A stretch of 5,388 bases of DNA from JBFMAE01 sp040756085 (GTDB lineage: Bacteria; Desulfobacterota; BSN033; UBA1163), in contig JBFMAE010000121.1 in assembly GCA_040756085.1 (NCBI GenBank), forward strand, positions 1 through 5,388, written 5' to 3'. Positions 1 to 5,385 of the stretch are shown piece after piece. A program made the translations under genes and the position numbers. Within the stretch, counting starts at the first letter, position 1. Every line of letters begins with the position of its first letter. Below the pieces are notes generated by a model, which saw only the letters and a list, made by a program, of their open reading frames with translations, did no database searches and was not told the DNA's origin.

Positions 1-84
1 AAATTTTGCCTCCGGAGTCACTTCGCTTTCGTTGACGCCCAATTGTTCTACAATAATCTCCTTGACCCTCTTCTCAATGGACAT
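1..84 (-). CDS. acpP: Acyl carrier protein, N-terminal part (runs off the left edge)
   Basis: The first 28 codons of an acyl carrier protein are visible, beginning MSIEKRVKEIIVEQLGVNES and continuing to ...TPEAKF at the window edge. This is helix I and the following loop of AcpP. The DSL motif with the phosphopantetheine-bearing Ser lies beyond the window. AcpP is the small cytoplasmic carrier that holds growing acyl chains as thioesters for FabD, FabG and PlsX. The ATG at 84 is preceded by a near-perfect Shine-Dalgarno sequence, much stronger than those of the upstream genes, which fits the high amounts of ACP cells need. It is the seventh gene in the operon, 110 bp after fabG, the longest gap between genes here. 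The family call is confident from the N-terminus and position; nothing can be said about the missing C-terminal two thirds. Confidence 0.88.
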   Translation of the reverse strand, partial: MSIEKRVKEIIVEQLGVNESEVTPEAKF

Positions 85-88
85 GTAA

Positions 89-98
89 TCACCTCCTT
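89..98 (-). promoter_or_regulatory. Strong ribosome binding site of acpP
   Basis: On the minus strand AAGGAGGTGA matches the anti-Shine-Dalgarno sequence over ten bases, with the GGAGG core 7 nt before the ATG at 84. It is the strongest such site in the window. This suggests that translation initiation is one way the cell makes more ACP than the enzymes encoded on the same transcript. Confidence 0.85.
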
Positions 99-108
99 GT
101 AAAATTTA

Positions 109-190
109 TGGAATGATGAAAAATTGGAATGCTGGAATAATTCATAGAACTTAAACCATCATTCCACCATTCCATTATTCCAAGTATTCC
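109..190 (-). repeat. GGAAT/ATTCC short-repeat cluster with hairpin potential between fabG and acpP
   Basis: The 110-bp gap between fabG and acpP is filled with GGAAT-type units in both orientations. Read on the transcribed strand, four GGAAT units spaced 8-9 nt apart (190 to 157) are followed by three ATTCC units (138 to 110). The best hairpin pairs 126-138 with 161-173 (12 of 13 positions, 22-nt loop). Other arms also match: 109-118 with 157-166 is a perfect 10-mer, and 133-141 with 174-182 a perfect 9-mer. These pairings are mutually exclusive or crossing, as expected of a low-complexity repeat. No U-run follows, so an intrinsic terminator is unlikely. It may be a dispersed intergenic repeat or an mRNA processing or stability element separating acpP from fabG. 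Confidence 0.7.
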
Positions 191-194
191 TTCC

Positions 195-935
195 CTACAT
201 ATAGATGCCACCATTGACATTTAAAACCTGTCCGGTAATATAACTCGAAGCTTCAGAAACGAGGAAAAGCACAGCGTGCGCCACATCCTCAGGTTGTCCC
301 AATCGCTCCATGGGGATCATCCGCTTCAATTCCTCTTTGGCCTTCTCAGGAAGCGCCTCGGTCATCGGGGTCTCGATATACCCTGGGGCGATGGCATTGA
401 CATTGATTCCTCTCTGCGCAAATTCTCGTGCAATCGTTTTTGTAAAACCGATCACCCCGGCCTTTGAAGCAGCGTAGTTTGCCTGTCCCGCATTCCCCAT
501 CTCTCCAACCACGGAGGCAATGTTAACGATTTTCCCTCTTTTCTGTTTTGACATATGTCTGATGACCGCTTTGGTGCAATGAAATGTCCCCTTCAGGTTG
601 ATATTGAGAACCGCATCCCAATCCTCTTCGGTCATCCTGAGGATGAGTCTGTCCCGCGTGATCCCGGCATTGTTAACCAGAATATCGATCTGGCCGAACT
701 TTTCAATCAGAGTTTGGACCATCCGCTCCACATCGTCTGATTTGGCCACATCGGCTCTGATCGCCATGGCTTTTCGACCGATGGCTTCTATCTCTCTTAC
801 GGTCTCTTCCGCCTTTTCTAAATTGATATCCGAGACAACGATATCCGCACCATTCCGAGCAAGAAGAAGGGCAACTGCCTTTCCAATCCCCTGGGCCGCC
901 CCTGTGACCATAGCCACCTTACCCATCAATTCCAT
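195..935 (-). CDS. fabG: 3-oxoacyl-[acyl-carrier-protein] reductase FabG
   Basis: A 246-aa classical short-chain dehydrogenase, the usual length for FabG. It reduces 3-oxoacyl-ACP to (3R)-3-hydroxyacyl-ACP in the cytoplasm, the first reduction of each elongation round. Visible motifs are the Rossmann TGAAQGIG (11-18), NNAG (88-91), the catalytic tetrad Asn113, Ser141, Tyr154 and Lys158 (YAASK), GQANYAASKAG, the PGYIET segment (184-189) and the typical GGIYM C-terminus. The Met at 935 is preferred to an in-frame Met at 926 because GAGGAG sits 6 nt before 935. It lies 31 bp after fabD and 110 bp before acpP. One oddity is residue 36, at the end of beta strand 2: it is Asp (VVSDIN), and the glycine motif has Gln15 instead of a basic residue. 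In this family that pattern favours NADH over NADPH. The fab context argues against another SDR function, though SDR substrate calls from sequence are never absolute. Confidence 0.93.
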   Translation of the reverse strand: MELMGKVAMVTGAAQGIGKAVALLLARNGADIVVSDINLEKAEETVREIEAIGRKAMAIRADVAKSDDVERMVQTLIEKFGQIDILVNNAGITRDRLILRMTEEDWDAVLNINLKGTFHCTKAVIRHMSKQKRGKIVNIASVVGEMGNAGQANYAASKAGVIGFTKTIAREFAQRGINVNAIAPGYIETPMTEALPEKAKEELKRMIPMERLGQPEDVAHAVLFLVSEASSYITGQVLNVNGGIYM

Positions 936-941
936 TCGTCA

Positions 942-947
942 CTCCTC
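942..947 (-). promoter_or_regulatory. Ribosome binding site fixing the fabG start
   Basis: GAGGAG on the minus strand lies 6 nt before the ATG at 935 and 15 nt before the alternative in-frame ATG at 926. Its spacing therefore selects the upstream ATG, giving the protein an MELMGKVAMVTG start. Confidence 0.75.
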
Positions 948-966
948 ACTGAAAATCGATTGATGT

Positions 967-1887
967 TTAAGATATATTTTTAAGCGTCTTGATATCTTCT
1001 AAGTTTCCAGTCTCTACACGGGTATCGATCCTTTTCATCAAACCGGAGAGGATCTTCCCGGGGCCTATCTCCACAACCCGCTCAATCCCCTTTTCGATCA
1101 TCCGACGCATCGACTCCTCCCAGCGGACAGGACTCGATACTTGAGCCACTAACAGCTCTTTCACCCGATCCTTTGATTGATTGACCTCTGCCTCCACATT
1201 CGTCACCACAGGAACTTCCAGATCCCTGATGGAGACTCCCTCCAATGCATTTTCCAGTCGAGCTCCCGCCGGTTTCATCAAGGGGGAGTGAAAAGGGGCG
1301 CTGACAGGAAGCAGGACCGCTTTTTTCCCTTTCTGTTTCACCCCTTCAATCGCCCGCTGAACCGCTGTTGAATGGCCTGCAATGACGATTTGACCTGGAC
1401 AGTTAAAATTGGCAGGGGAAAGGACCTCCCCGGACGAAAATTCCTCGCAGAGTTCTTCAACCTCTCTCCTCTCCATACCGAGGATGGCCGCCATGGTTCC
1501 TTCTCCTACCGGAACCGCCTCTTGCATGAACTTTCCGCGGAGACGGACCGTATGAACGGCATCGGCGAAGGAAAGCGCTCCGGATGCCACCAAGGCGCAA
1601 TATTCCCCCAGGCTATGCCCGGCAGTCAGTTTGGGATTCACTCCCTTTTCGGACTCGAGCACCCTGAGTGCGGCAATGCTTGTCGTTAGAATCGCAGGTT
1701 GGGTATTCTCCGTGAGCCTCAATGCCTCTTCTGGACCCCGGAAACAGAGTTCAGAAATGGAGAGACGAAGGGTATCATCCGCTTCCTCAAAGACTTCCTT
1801 CGCTCCCTTGAAATGGTCATAAAATTCCTTTCCCATTCCAACATACTGGGAACCTTGACCGGGGAAGATAAAGGCTGTCTGTTTCAT
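967..1887 (-). CDS. fabD: Malonyl-CoA:ACP transacylase FabD
   Basis: A 306-aa protein of normal FabD length. It moves malonyl from CoA to the phosphopantetheine of ACP, supplying the extender unit for fatty acid synthesis in the cytoplasm. The family motifs are complete: FPGQGSQ (8-14), the nucleophile elbow GHSLGE with Ser92, Arg117 (in RLRGKFMQEAV), which binds the malonyl carboxylate, the catalytic His200 in SAPFHSPLM, SSPVRW (251-256) and the C-terminal EIGPGKIL (273-280). The ATG overlaps the stop of the upstream acyl-CoA dehydrogenase as ATGA, and only a weak AGAAAG precedes it, so translation is probably coupled to that gene. FabG follows after 31 bp. The coupling suggests FabD and the dehydrogenase are made in similar amounts. 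There is no sign of damage or fusion. Confidence 0.95.
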   Translation of the reverse strand: MKQTAFIFPGQGSQYVGMGKEFYDHFKGAKEVFEEADDTLRLSISELCFRGPEEALRLTENTQPAILTTSIAALRVLESEKGVNPKLTAGHSLGEYCALVASGALSFADAVHTVRLRGKFMQEAVPVGEGTMAAILGMERREVEELCEEFSSGEVLSPANFNCPGQIVIAGHSTAVQRAIEGVKQKGKKAVLLPVSAPFHSPLMKPAGARLENALEGVSIRDLEVPVVTNVEAEVNQSKDRVKELLVAQVSSPVRWEESMRRMIEKGIERVVEIGPGKILSGLMKRIDTRVETGNLEDIKTLKNIS

Positions 1888-3056
1888 CTTTCTAATTTTT
1901 TCCCAGCGTATTCCTTGCTCAATTCCAAACCGATGACATTGCGCTGGATCTGGTTAGTACCTTCATAGATCTGGAGGATTTTGGCATCCCGCATCATTTT
2001 CTCAACGGGATACTCTCTCATGTATCCATAGCCACCGAATACCTGAACCGCATCCGTCGTTACTCTCATGGCCACATCGCTGGCGAACACCTTGGCCATT
2101 CCTGAGACCTTCGAAATCTCCTTGGGGTTCTCTGACTGGTCAATATAACGGGCGACGGAATAGACCAATGCCCTCGCCGCTTCAACCTGGGTGGCCATAT
2201 CGGCCAACAGATGTTGAATCGCCTGGAAGGAGATGATCTTCTTCCCGAACTGTTCCCGTTCCCGGGCATAGCGCACGGCCTCGTCGAGAGACCCCTGCGC
2301 CAATCCCACGCCCTGAGCGCCCACTCCGGGCCGGGTTCGATCAAAAGTCCTCATCGTGACAATGAATCCCATCCCTTCCTTTGCGATAAGATTCTCTTTG
2401 GGGACATAACAATCCTGGAAGACCAGTTCCCGGGTGGCAGAGGCTCGGATACCCAACTTCTTCTCCTTCTTACCGAAATCGAAACCCGGCATCCCCTTTT
2501 CTAAAATGAAGGCGCTTGCTCCTCTGGGCCCCTTTGATCGATCGGTGATCGCAATAACCGTATAAATCTCTGCCTCCCCTCCATTGGTGATCCATTGCTT
2601 TGTCCCATTCAAAAAATATCCATCCCCTTTTCGGTTAGCGGTCGTCCGGATGGCACCGGCATCGCTTCCCGCATCGGCTTCGGTCAATCCAAAAGCTGCC
2701 AGTCTCTTCCCACTGGCAATATCAGGAAGATATTTCTTCTTCTGTTCCGGGCTCCCATAAAGCATGATCGGATGGGCGCCCAAGCCACTCCCTGCATAAC
2801 TGGTGGCCACCCCCAAACAGACCCGGCTCAACTCCTCCACCGCCAAGCAGTTCTCCAGGACACCTCCCCCAATACCTCCGTACTCCTCTTCAATGGAGAC
2901 ACCGAAGAGGCCTGCCTCTGCACAGATTTTCATGATCTCCCATGGGAACTCCTCCTTTTCATCCAATTCTGCGCGTACCGGTGCCACTTTATCCACAGCT
3001 ATTTTACGGGCTAAGTCCTGAATCATCTTTTGGTCTGATGTGAGAAAATAATCCAA
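1884..3056 (-). CDS. Acyl-CoA dehydrogenase in the place usually held by fabH
   Basis: A complete 390-aa FAD-dependent acyl-CoA dehydrogenase of the short/medium-chain family (N-terminal helical, middle beta and C-terminal helical domains). It shows the first family signature LTEADAGSD (124-132), the FAD-contacting WITN (155-158), REREQFGKKI (265-274), QVFGGYGYMREYP (338-350) and the catalytic base Glu365 in QIYEGTNQIQR. Such enzymes normally form the trans-2 double bond of acyl-CoA and pass electrons to electron transfer flavoprotein; some anaerobes run them in reverse. No ETF gene is in the window. The start is TTG at 3056, with AGGAGG 8 nt upstream; the next Met (ATG at 3026) has no ribosome binding site, and the MDYFLTSDQKMIQDLARK N-terminus fits the family. 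It sits 31 bp after plsX and overlaps fabD by ATGA, so it belongs to the operon. The family is certain; the substrate (CoA- or ACP-bound, chain length) is unknown. Confidence 0.93.
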   Translation of the reverse strand: MDYFLTSDQKMIQDLARKIAVDKVAPVRAELDEKEEFPWEIMKICAEAGLFGVSIEEEYGGIGGGVLENCLAVEELSRVCLGVATSYAGSGLGAHPIMLYGSPEQKKKYLPDIASGKRLAAFGLTEADAGSDAGAIRTTANRKGDGYFLNGTKQWITNGGEAEIYTVIAITDRSKGPRGASAFILEKGMPGFDFGKKEKKLGIRASATRELVFQDCYVPKENLIAKEGMGFIVTMRTFDRTRPGVGAQGVGLAQGSLDEAVRYAREREQFGKKIISFQAIQHLLADMATQVEAARALVYSVARYIDQSENPKEISKVSGMAKVFASDVAMRVTTDAVQVFGGYGYMREYPVEKMMRDAKILQIYEGTNQIQRNVIGLELSKEYAGKKLER

Positions 3057-3064
3057 CTCCCGTC

Positions 3065-3070
3065 CCTCCT
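3065..3070 (-). promoter_or_regulatory. Ribosome binding site fixing a TTG start for the acyl-CoA dehydrogenase
   Basis: AGGAGG on the minus strand lies 8 nt before the TTG at 3056. No comparable site precedes the first in-frame ATG at 3026. The perfect consensus probably offsets the weaker TTG codon. Confidence 0.82.
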
Positions 3071-3087
3071 ATTCCTTCCATATAACA

Positions 3088-4143
3088 TCATCGAATCGAT
3101 TTGATGGCCCCATTGATCTTCTCTTGCCGCTTCTGCCCTAGGCGAAGCAATTCCTGTTTTTCCTCAAGCTCTTGGGTCAGATGTTCATTGAACCTATTTT
3201 TCGCCAGGTTCGAGGCCAAGAGGATGGCATTCATGATCGCTTTTGCATTGGAAGCCCCGTGGCAGATGACACAGTTTCCATTAATTCCCAGGAGGGGAGC
3301 TCCTCCATATTCATCGTAGTCCAGTCTCTTCTCCAGGCGCCGGATAGCCCGCCTCATCAGAAAATAAGCTACCTTCGCCCTAATATTATCCTGCGCCTCC
3401 CATTTCAGAATGGCGTGGATGGTTTCCCAAAGCCCTTCGCTCACCTTCAAAGCTACATTTCCTACGAAACCTTCGCATACGATGATATCCACCTCTCCGC
3501 TATTGAGGTCCCTCCCCTCCACATAACCGATATAGTTCATATCGGTCGTCAATAGGATATCGTGAACCTCACGGGTCAGTTCATTCCCTTTCCCCTCCTC
3601 TTCTCCATTGCTCAAGACACCAATCCGCGGTTCTTCCTTACCCAGGATATATTTTGCATAGGCATCCCCCATGATGGCGAACTGGATGAGATGATAGGGT
3701 TTGCAATCCACATTGCCTCCGGAGTCGATGAGGACTGTAGAACCTTTCAAGGTCGGGTGGATGGTGACGATGGCAGGTCGCTCGACCCCCTCCAATTTTC
3801 TGAGGATGAACATGGCCAAGGCCATGGCAGCTCCTGAATTCCCTGCGGAAACCACCCCGTTCACCTGCCCCTCCTTTGCCAGATCGAGGGAAACCTTGAT
3901 GGAGGTATCCTTCATTCTTCTGATGACGACGGAGGGGGAATCATGCATGGCTACTACATGGGAGGCATGATGGATATAGAGGGGAAGTTTCGAAGTAGGA
4001 TATTTTGATAGTTCTTTACTGATCTGGTCCTCATCACCCACCAGGACCACCTTCACTCCATACTTTTTAGAAGCCCAAAAAGCTCCTTCAACAATGGTTT
4101 GAGGAGCAAAATCCCCTCCCATGGCATCTACTGCAATTTTCAT
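3088..4143 (-). CDS. plsX: Phosphate acyltransferase PlsX
   Basis: A 351-aa PlsX, which converts acyl-ACP and phosphate to acyl-phosphate, the acyl donor for PlsY in membrane phospholipid synthesis. It acts at the cytoplasmic face of the membrane. Recognisable blocks are MKIAVDAMGGDFAP (1-14), NGVVSAGNSGAAMA (95-108), IDSGGNVDCKP (139-149), IGVLSNGEEEGKGN (174-187), EGRDLNSGEVDIIVCEGFVGN (209-229) and YDEYGGAPLLGINGNCVICHG (276-296). The last 30 or so residues form a charged, probably helical tail rich in Glu, Gln, Lys and Arg, a little longer than in many homologues. The ATG at 4143 has AAAGGA 9 nt upstream. It follows rpmF by 32 bp, the widespread rpmF-plsX arrangement. In many bacteria fabH comes next; here an acyl-CoA dehydrogenase does. 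Confidence 0.95.
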   Translation of the reverse strand: MKIAVDAMGGDFAPQTIVEGAFWASKKYGVKVVLVGDEDQISKELSKYPTSKLPLYIHHASHVVAMHDSPSVVIRRMKDTSIKVSLDLAKEGQVNGVVSAGNSGAAMALAMFILRKLEGVERPAIVTIHPTLKGSTVLIDSGGNVDCKPYHLIQFAIMGDAYAKYILGKEEPRIGVLSNGEEEGKGNELTREVHDILLTTDMNYIGYVEGRDLNSGEVDIIVCEGFVGNVALKVSEGLWETIHAILKWEAQDNIRAKVAYFLMRRAIRRLEKRLDYDEYGGAPLLGINGNCVICHGASNAKAIMNAILLASNLAKNRFNEHLTQELEEKQELLRLGQKRQEKINGAIKSIR

Positions 4144-4175
4144 TTCAGGCTATCCTTTGTCATCCTTTCAAGGAT

Positions 4176-4361
4176 TTATTTCTCTTCTTCAACACTAAGA
4201 ATCTCTTTCCCCTTGTAAGCTCCACAATGCGGACAGACATGGTGAGGCAATAAAGGTTCGTGACACTGAGGACAAAGGGAGAAACTGGGGGAAACCAATT
4301 TTTTATGGGCCCGGCGTTGATCCCTCCTTGCGGGTGACGTTTTACGCTTTGGAACTCCCAT
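4176..4361 (-). CDS. rpmF: 50S ribosomal protein L32, zinc-binding form
   Basis: A 61-aa protein beginning MGVPKRKTSPARRDQRRAHK, the diagnostic N-terminus of L32, a small component of the large ribosomal subunit. It carries a four-cysteine zinc ribbon: Cys30-x2-Cys33, then Cys43-x2-Cys46 (CPQC ... CPHC). It is therefore the zinc-binding (C+) form rather than the Cys-free paralogue some bacteria express under zinc shortage. The ATG at 4361 is chosen because L32 proteins start at this point and AAAGGA lies 9 nt upstream. A longer frame with a TTG at 4385 would add eight residues absent from the family. It lies 75 bp after yceD, behind a strong GC-rich hairpin, and 32 bp before plsX. Confidence 0.95.
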   Translation of the reverse strand: MGVPKRKTSPARRDQRRAHKKLVSPSFSLCPQCHEPLLPHHVCPHCGAYKGKEILSVEEEK

Positions 4362-4370
4362 TCGAAAACA

Positions 4371-4376
4371 TCCTTT
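4371..4376 (-). promoter_or_regulatory. Ribosome binding site fixing the rpmF start
   Basis: AAAGGA on the minus strand sits 9 nt before the ATG at 4361. It lies inside the longer TTG-initiated frame from 4385, which argues that the shorter, family-like L32 start is the real one. The GC-rich hairpin ends only 13 nt upstream of this site. Confidence 0.7.
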
Positions 4377-4389
4377 CGTAAACAAAGTT

Positions 4390-4433
4390 CCCCCACCCCT
4401 TCCTCCCCCTCGAGAGGGAGGAAGGGGTGGGGG
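4390..4433. repeat. Perfect 18-bp GC-rich palindrome between yceD and rpmF
   Basis: Arms 4390-4407 (CCCCCACCCCTTCCTCCC) and 4416-4433 are exact reverse complements, separated by an 8-nt centre containing CTCGAG. The element fills over half of the 75-bp gap between the yceD stop (4437) and the rpmF start (4361). As RNA it would form an extremely stable hairpin. The downstream sequence AACTTTGTTT is only partly U-rich, so it could be a leaky terminator or attenuator, an RNA processing or stability element, or a copy of a dispersed palindromic repeat. The arms are strictly pyrimidine-rich on one strand apart from one A. The G-rich arm has G runs of 3, 2, 4 and 5. Confidence 0.85.
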
Positions 4434-4436
4434 TGA

Positions 4437-4973
4437 TTAATCAAGCTTCAATTTCTTAAGATCGGAGAAACCTGCCCCAAATTCATCCTTCACACATTCA
4501 CAGGAAGAAAGATTAAGATCTTTTCCGCAGGTTGAGCAAAGTCCTTTACATCCCTCATGGCAAAGTGGCTGATAAGGGATCTCTAAGAAGATTTGTTCGC
4601 AGGCGATTTCCGAAAGATGAATTTCTCCTCCCTCGAAGAAGCTCGATTCCATCTCCTTCTCGCTCAATTCCGTCTCTTCTACAAAGGAAGGCCCCTTTAG
4701 AGGGTGTAAGGTGATTTCGAAAGTTGAAGAGAGTGGATAGGAGAATTCTTTCAGACACCTCACGCACTTCAATTGTAGGCGGGTCTCGACCTTCCCTTTG
4801 ATTGAGACGGATTGACCCACCTTCTGAATTTTTGTCTCTGATTGGAGGGGCGTTTCGAAGTCGAAGTCGATCTGTGAGAGGTTTTCCAAATAGCCTAACA
4901 AAGAAGCCCGTTCCTCTGTCCACTTCAGATCCAGCCCTTCCCCGGGAATTTCATCAAATTTCAAAGTAAACAT
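4437..4973 (-). CDS. yceD: DUF177 / YceD family protein
   Basis: A 178-aa protein starting MFTLKFDEIPGEGLDLKW, the normal length for YceD (DUF177). The family is very often encoded just before rpmF and is linked to 23S rRNA or large-subunit assembly; its exact biochemical role is unsettled. The sequence has the family CVRCL motif (Cys70, Cys73) in the middle. Near the C-terminus a Cys-rich block PLCHEGCKGLCSTCGKDLN (Cys138, 142, 146, 149) is followed by a CEC (Cys158, 160), which could hold a metal, probably zinc. An in-frame extension up to 5075 gives 34 extra residues that do not look like the family, so the ATG at 4973 is preferred. Its ribosome binding site is weak (GGAA 4 nt before the ATG). 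As first gene of the operon it follows a leader of about 240 nt. Confidence 0.85.
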   Translation of the reverse strand: MFTLKFDEIPGEGLDLKWTEERASLLGYLENLSQIDFDFETPLQSETKIQKVGQSVSIKGKVETRLQLKCVRCLKEFSYPLSSTFEITLHPLKGPSFVEETELSEKEMESSFFEGGEIHLSEIACEQIFLEIPYQPLCHEGCKGLCSTCGKDLNLSSCECVKDEFGAGFSDLKKLKLD

Positions 4974-5007
4974 TCTGTTCCAATTCTCAATAATTTTAGA
5001 AGAATAA

Positions 5008-5221
5008 ACCCTGATGTTGCAAAAAATTAAATAAACCAGCAGACAGGGATGCTGGAAAAGCTTTCCAGCGGCCACCCTGATGAGTTGAATACCGGGATTC
5101 CCAGCATATTACAAAGGCCACCTTTTGTGGAAACGCGTTTTACCCATAAAATAACTAACAAAGCCGCATTGGACAGGTTTGGAAGCATCCCTGTCTGATA
5201 GGATTTATGCAACAACAGGGT
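5008..5221. repeat. 214-bp imperfect palindrome in the operon leader, transposon-like or structured RNA
   Basis: Two pairs of inverted repeats are nested here. The outer pair, 5008-5021 and 5208-5221, matches at 13 of 14 positions (ACCCTGATGTTGCA on the left). The inner pair, 5040-5053 and 5184-5197, is a perfect 14-mer (CAGACAGGGATGCT). Between them, ATAAACC (5031-5037) and GGATTTAT (5201-5208) also pair with one bulge. The left side has an extra AT-rich stretch of about eight bases. The core holds a further hairpin (5051-5058 with 5062-5069) and a direct repeat GGCCACC (5070 and 5116). AATA lies just outside both ends (5003-5006 and 5223-5226), a possible but weak target duplication. No protein coding is convincing. 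It could be a small non-autonomous transposable element or the closing stem of a structured RNA. Confidence 0.65.
5021..5216 (-). ncRNA. Possible structured leader or small RNA of about 195 nt
   Basis: If the promoter at 5223-5250 is used, transcription starts near 5216 and the RNA folds into a rod closed by the 14-bp stem 5184-5197/5040-5053. The stem extends through AUAAA/UUUAU pairing to about 5031. UUUUUU (5026-5021) follows almost directly, so a stem plus U-run could end or attenuate transcription. Inside are an 8-bp hairpin (AUGCUGGG pairing with CCCGGUAU, two of the pairs G-U and one U-G) and the 5051-5069 hairpin. I do not recognise a known riboswitch or RNA family. Size and end-to-end pairing recall 6S RNA, but conserved 6S sequence was not identified. 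A mobile repeat is the main alternative. Confidence 0.3.
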
Positions 5222-5222
5222 A

Positions 5223-5250
5223 AATATATAAAAAAAATTTTTTTTGTCAA
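5223..5250 (-). promoter_or_regulatory. Sigma70-like promoter of the yceD-rpmF-plsX-fab operon
   Basis: On the minus strand a perfect -35 box TTGACA (5250-5245) is followed after 16 nt by TATATT (5228-5223), five of six matches to the -10 consensus. The spacer is a run of seven A then eight T, which should be bent or stiff DNA. The predicted start is near 5216, giving a leader of roughly 240 nt before yceD. No other promoter of comparable quality was seen within the operon. Confidence 0.7.
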
Positions 5251-5385
5251 GGTAAATTAAAGACTGGAGTTTCCTGAGTTTTTCATGGTCATATAAGTTT
5301 ATATACGATTCTGAGGATAAAAAGTTTTCTAAGTATTTGAAATGCTTAGACCCAATTTTTTAAATTCAAAAAAGGAAAATTCAAG
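5251..5385. other. AT-rich region, probably the upstream region of a divergent gene
   Basis: No coding frame of note was found here. The stretch is strongly AT-rich and contains two dyads: ATATAA-GT-TTATAT (5291-5304), and TTTTTT/AAAAAA around AATT (5356-5373). A weak plus-strand promoter candidate, TTGAAA (5337) with TTAAAT (5360), would start too close to the ribosome binding site to be convincing. The dyads may be operators, but AT-rich DNA makes such matches common. Confidence 0.4.

Noticed and set aside
4162..4175. ATCCTT-TC-AAGGAT inverted repeat between rpmF and plsX
   Set aside because: The loop is only 2 nt and no U-run follows, so it is unlikely to be a terminator or useful hairpin.
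4160..4444. 94-codon frame overlapping rpmF and the GC-rich hairpin
   Set aside because: It is a shadow frame of rpmF; its N-terminus is the translated palindrome.
4974..5075. N-terminal extension of YceD by 34 residues
   Set aside because: The extension is outside the family's usual length, runs through the palindrome arm and the poly-U stretch, and the MFTLKFDEIP start at 4973 fits YceD proteins.
5077..5133. CTGATGA followed later by GAAAC on the plus strand, like a hammerhead ribozyme core
   Set aside because: The bases between them do not form the required stem II, and no stem I or III partner was seen.
5040..5197. Known riboswitch classes (cobalamin, TPP, c-di-GMP, FMN, glycine, molybdenum cofactor)
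   Set aside because: None of their conserved core sequences could be found on either strand, so no family name was given.
5027..5215. 62-codon minus-strand frame in the leader
   Set aside because: It starts with TTG with no ribosome binding site, overlaps the palindromic element and the U-run, and its translation resembles no family I know.
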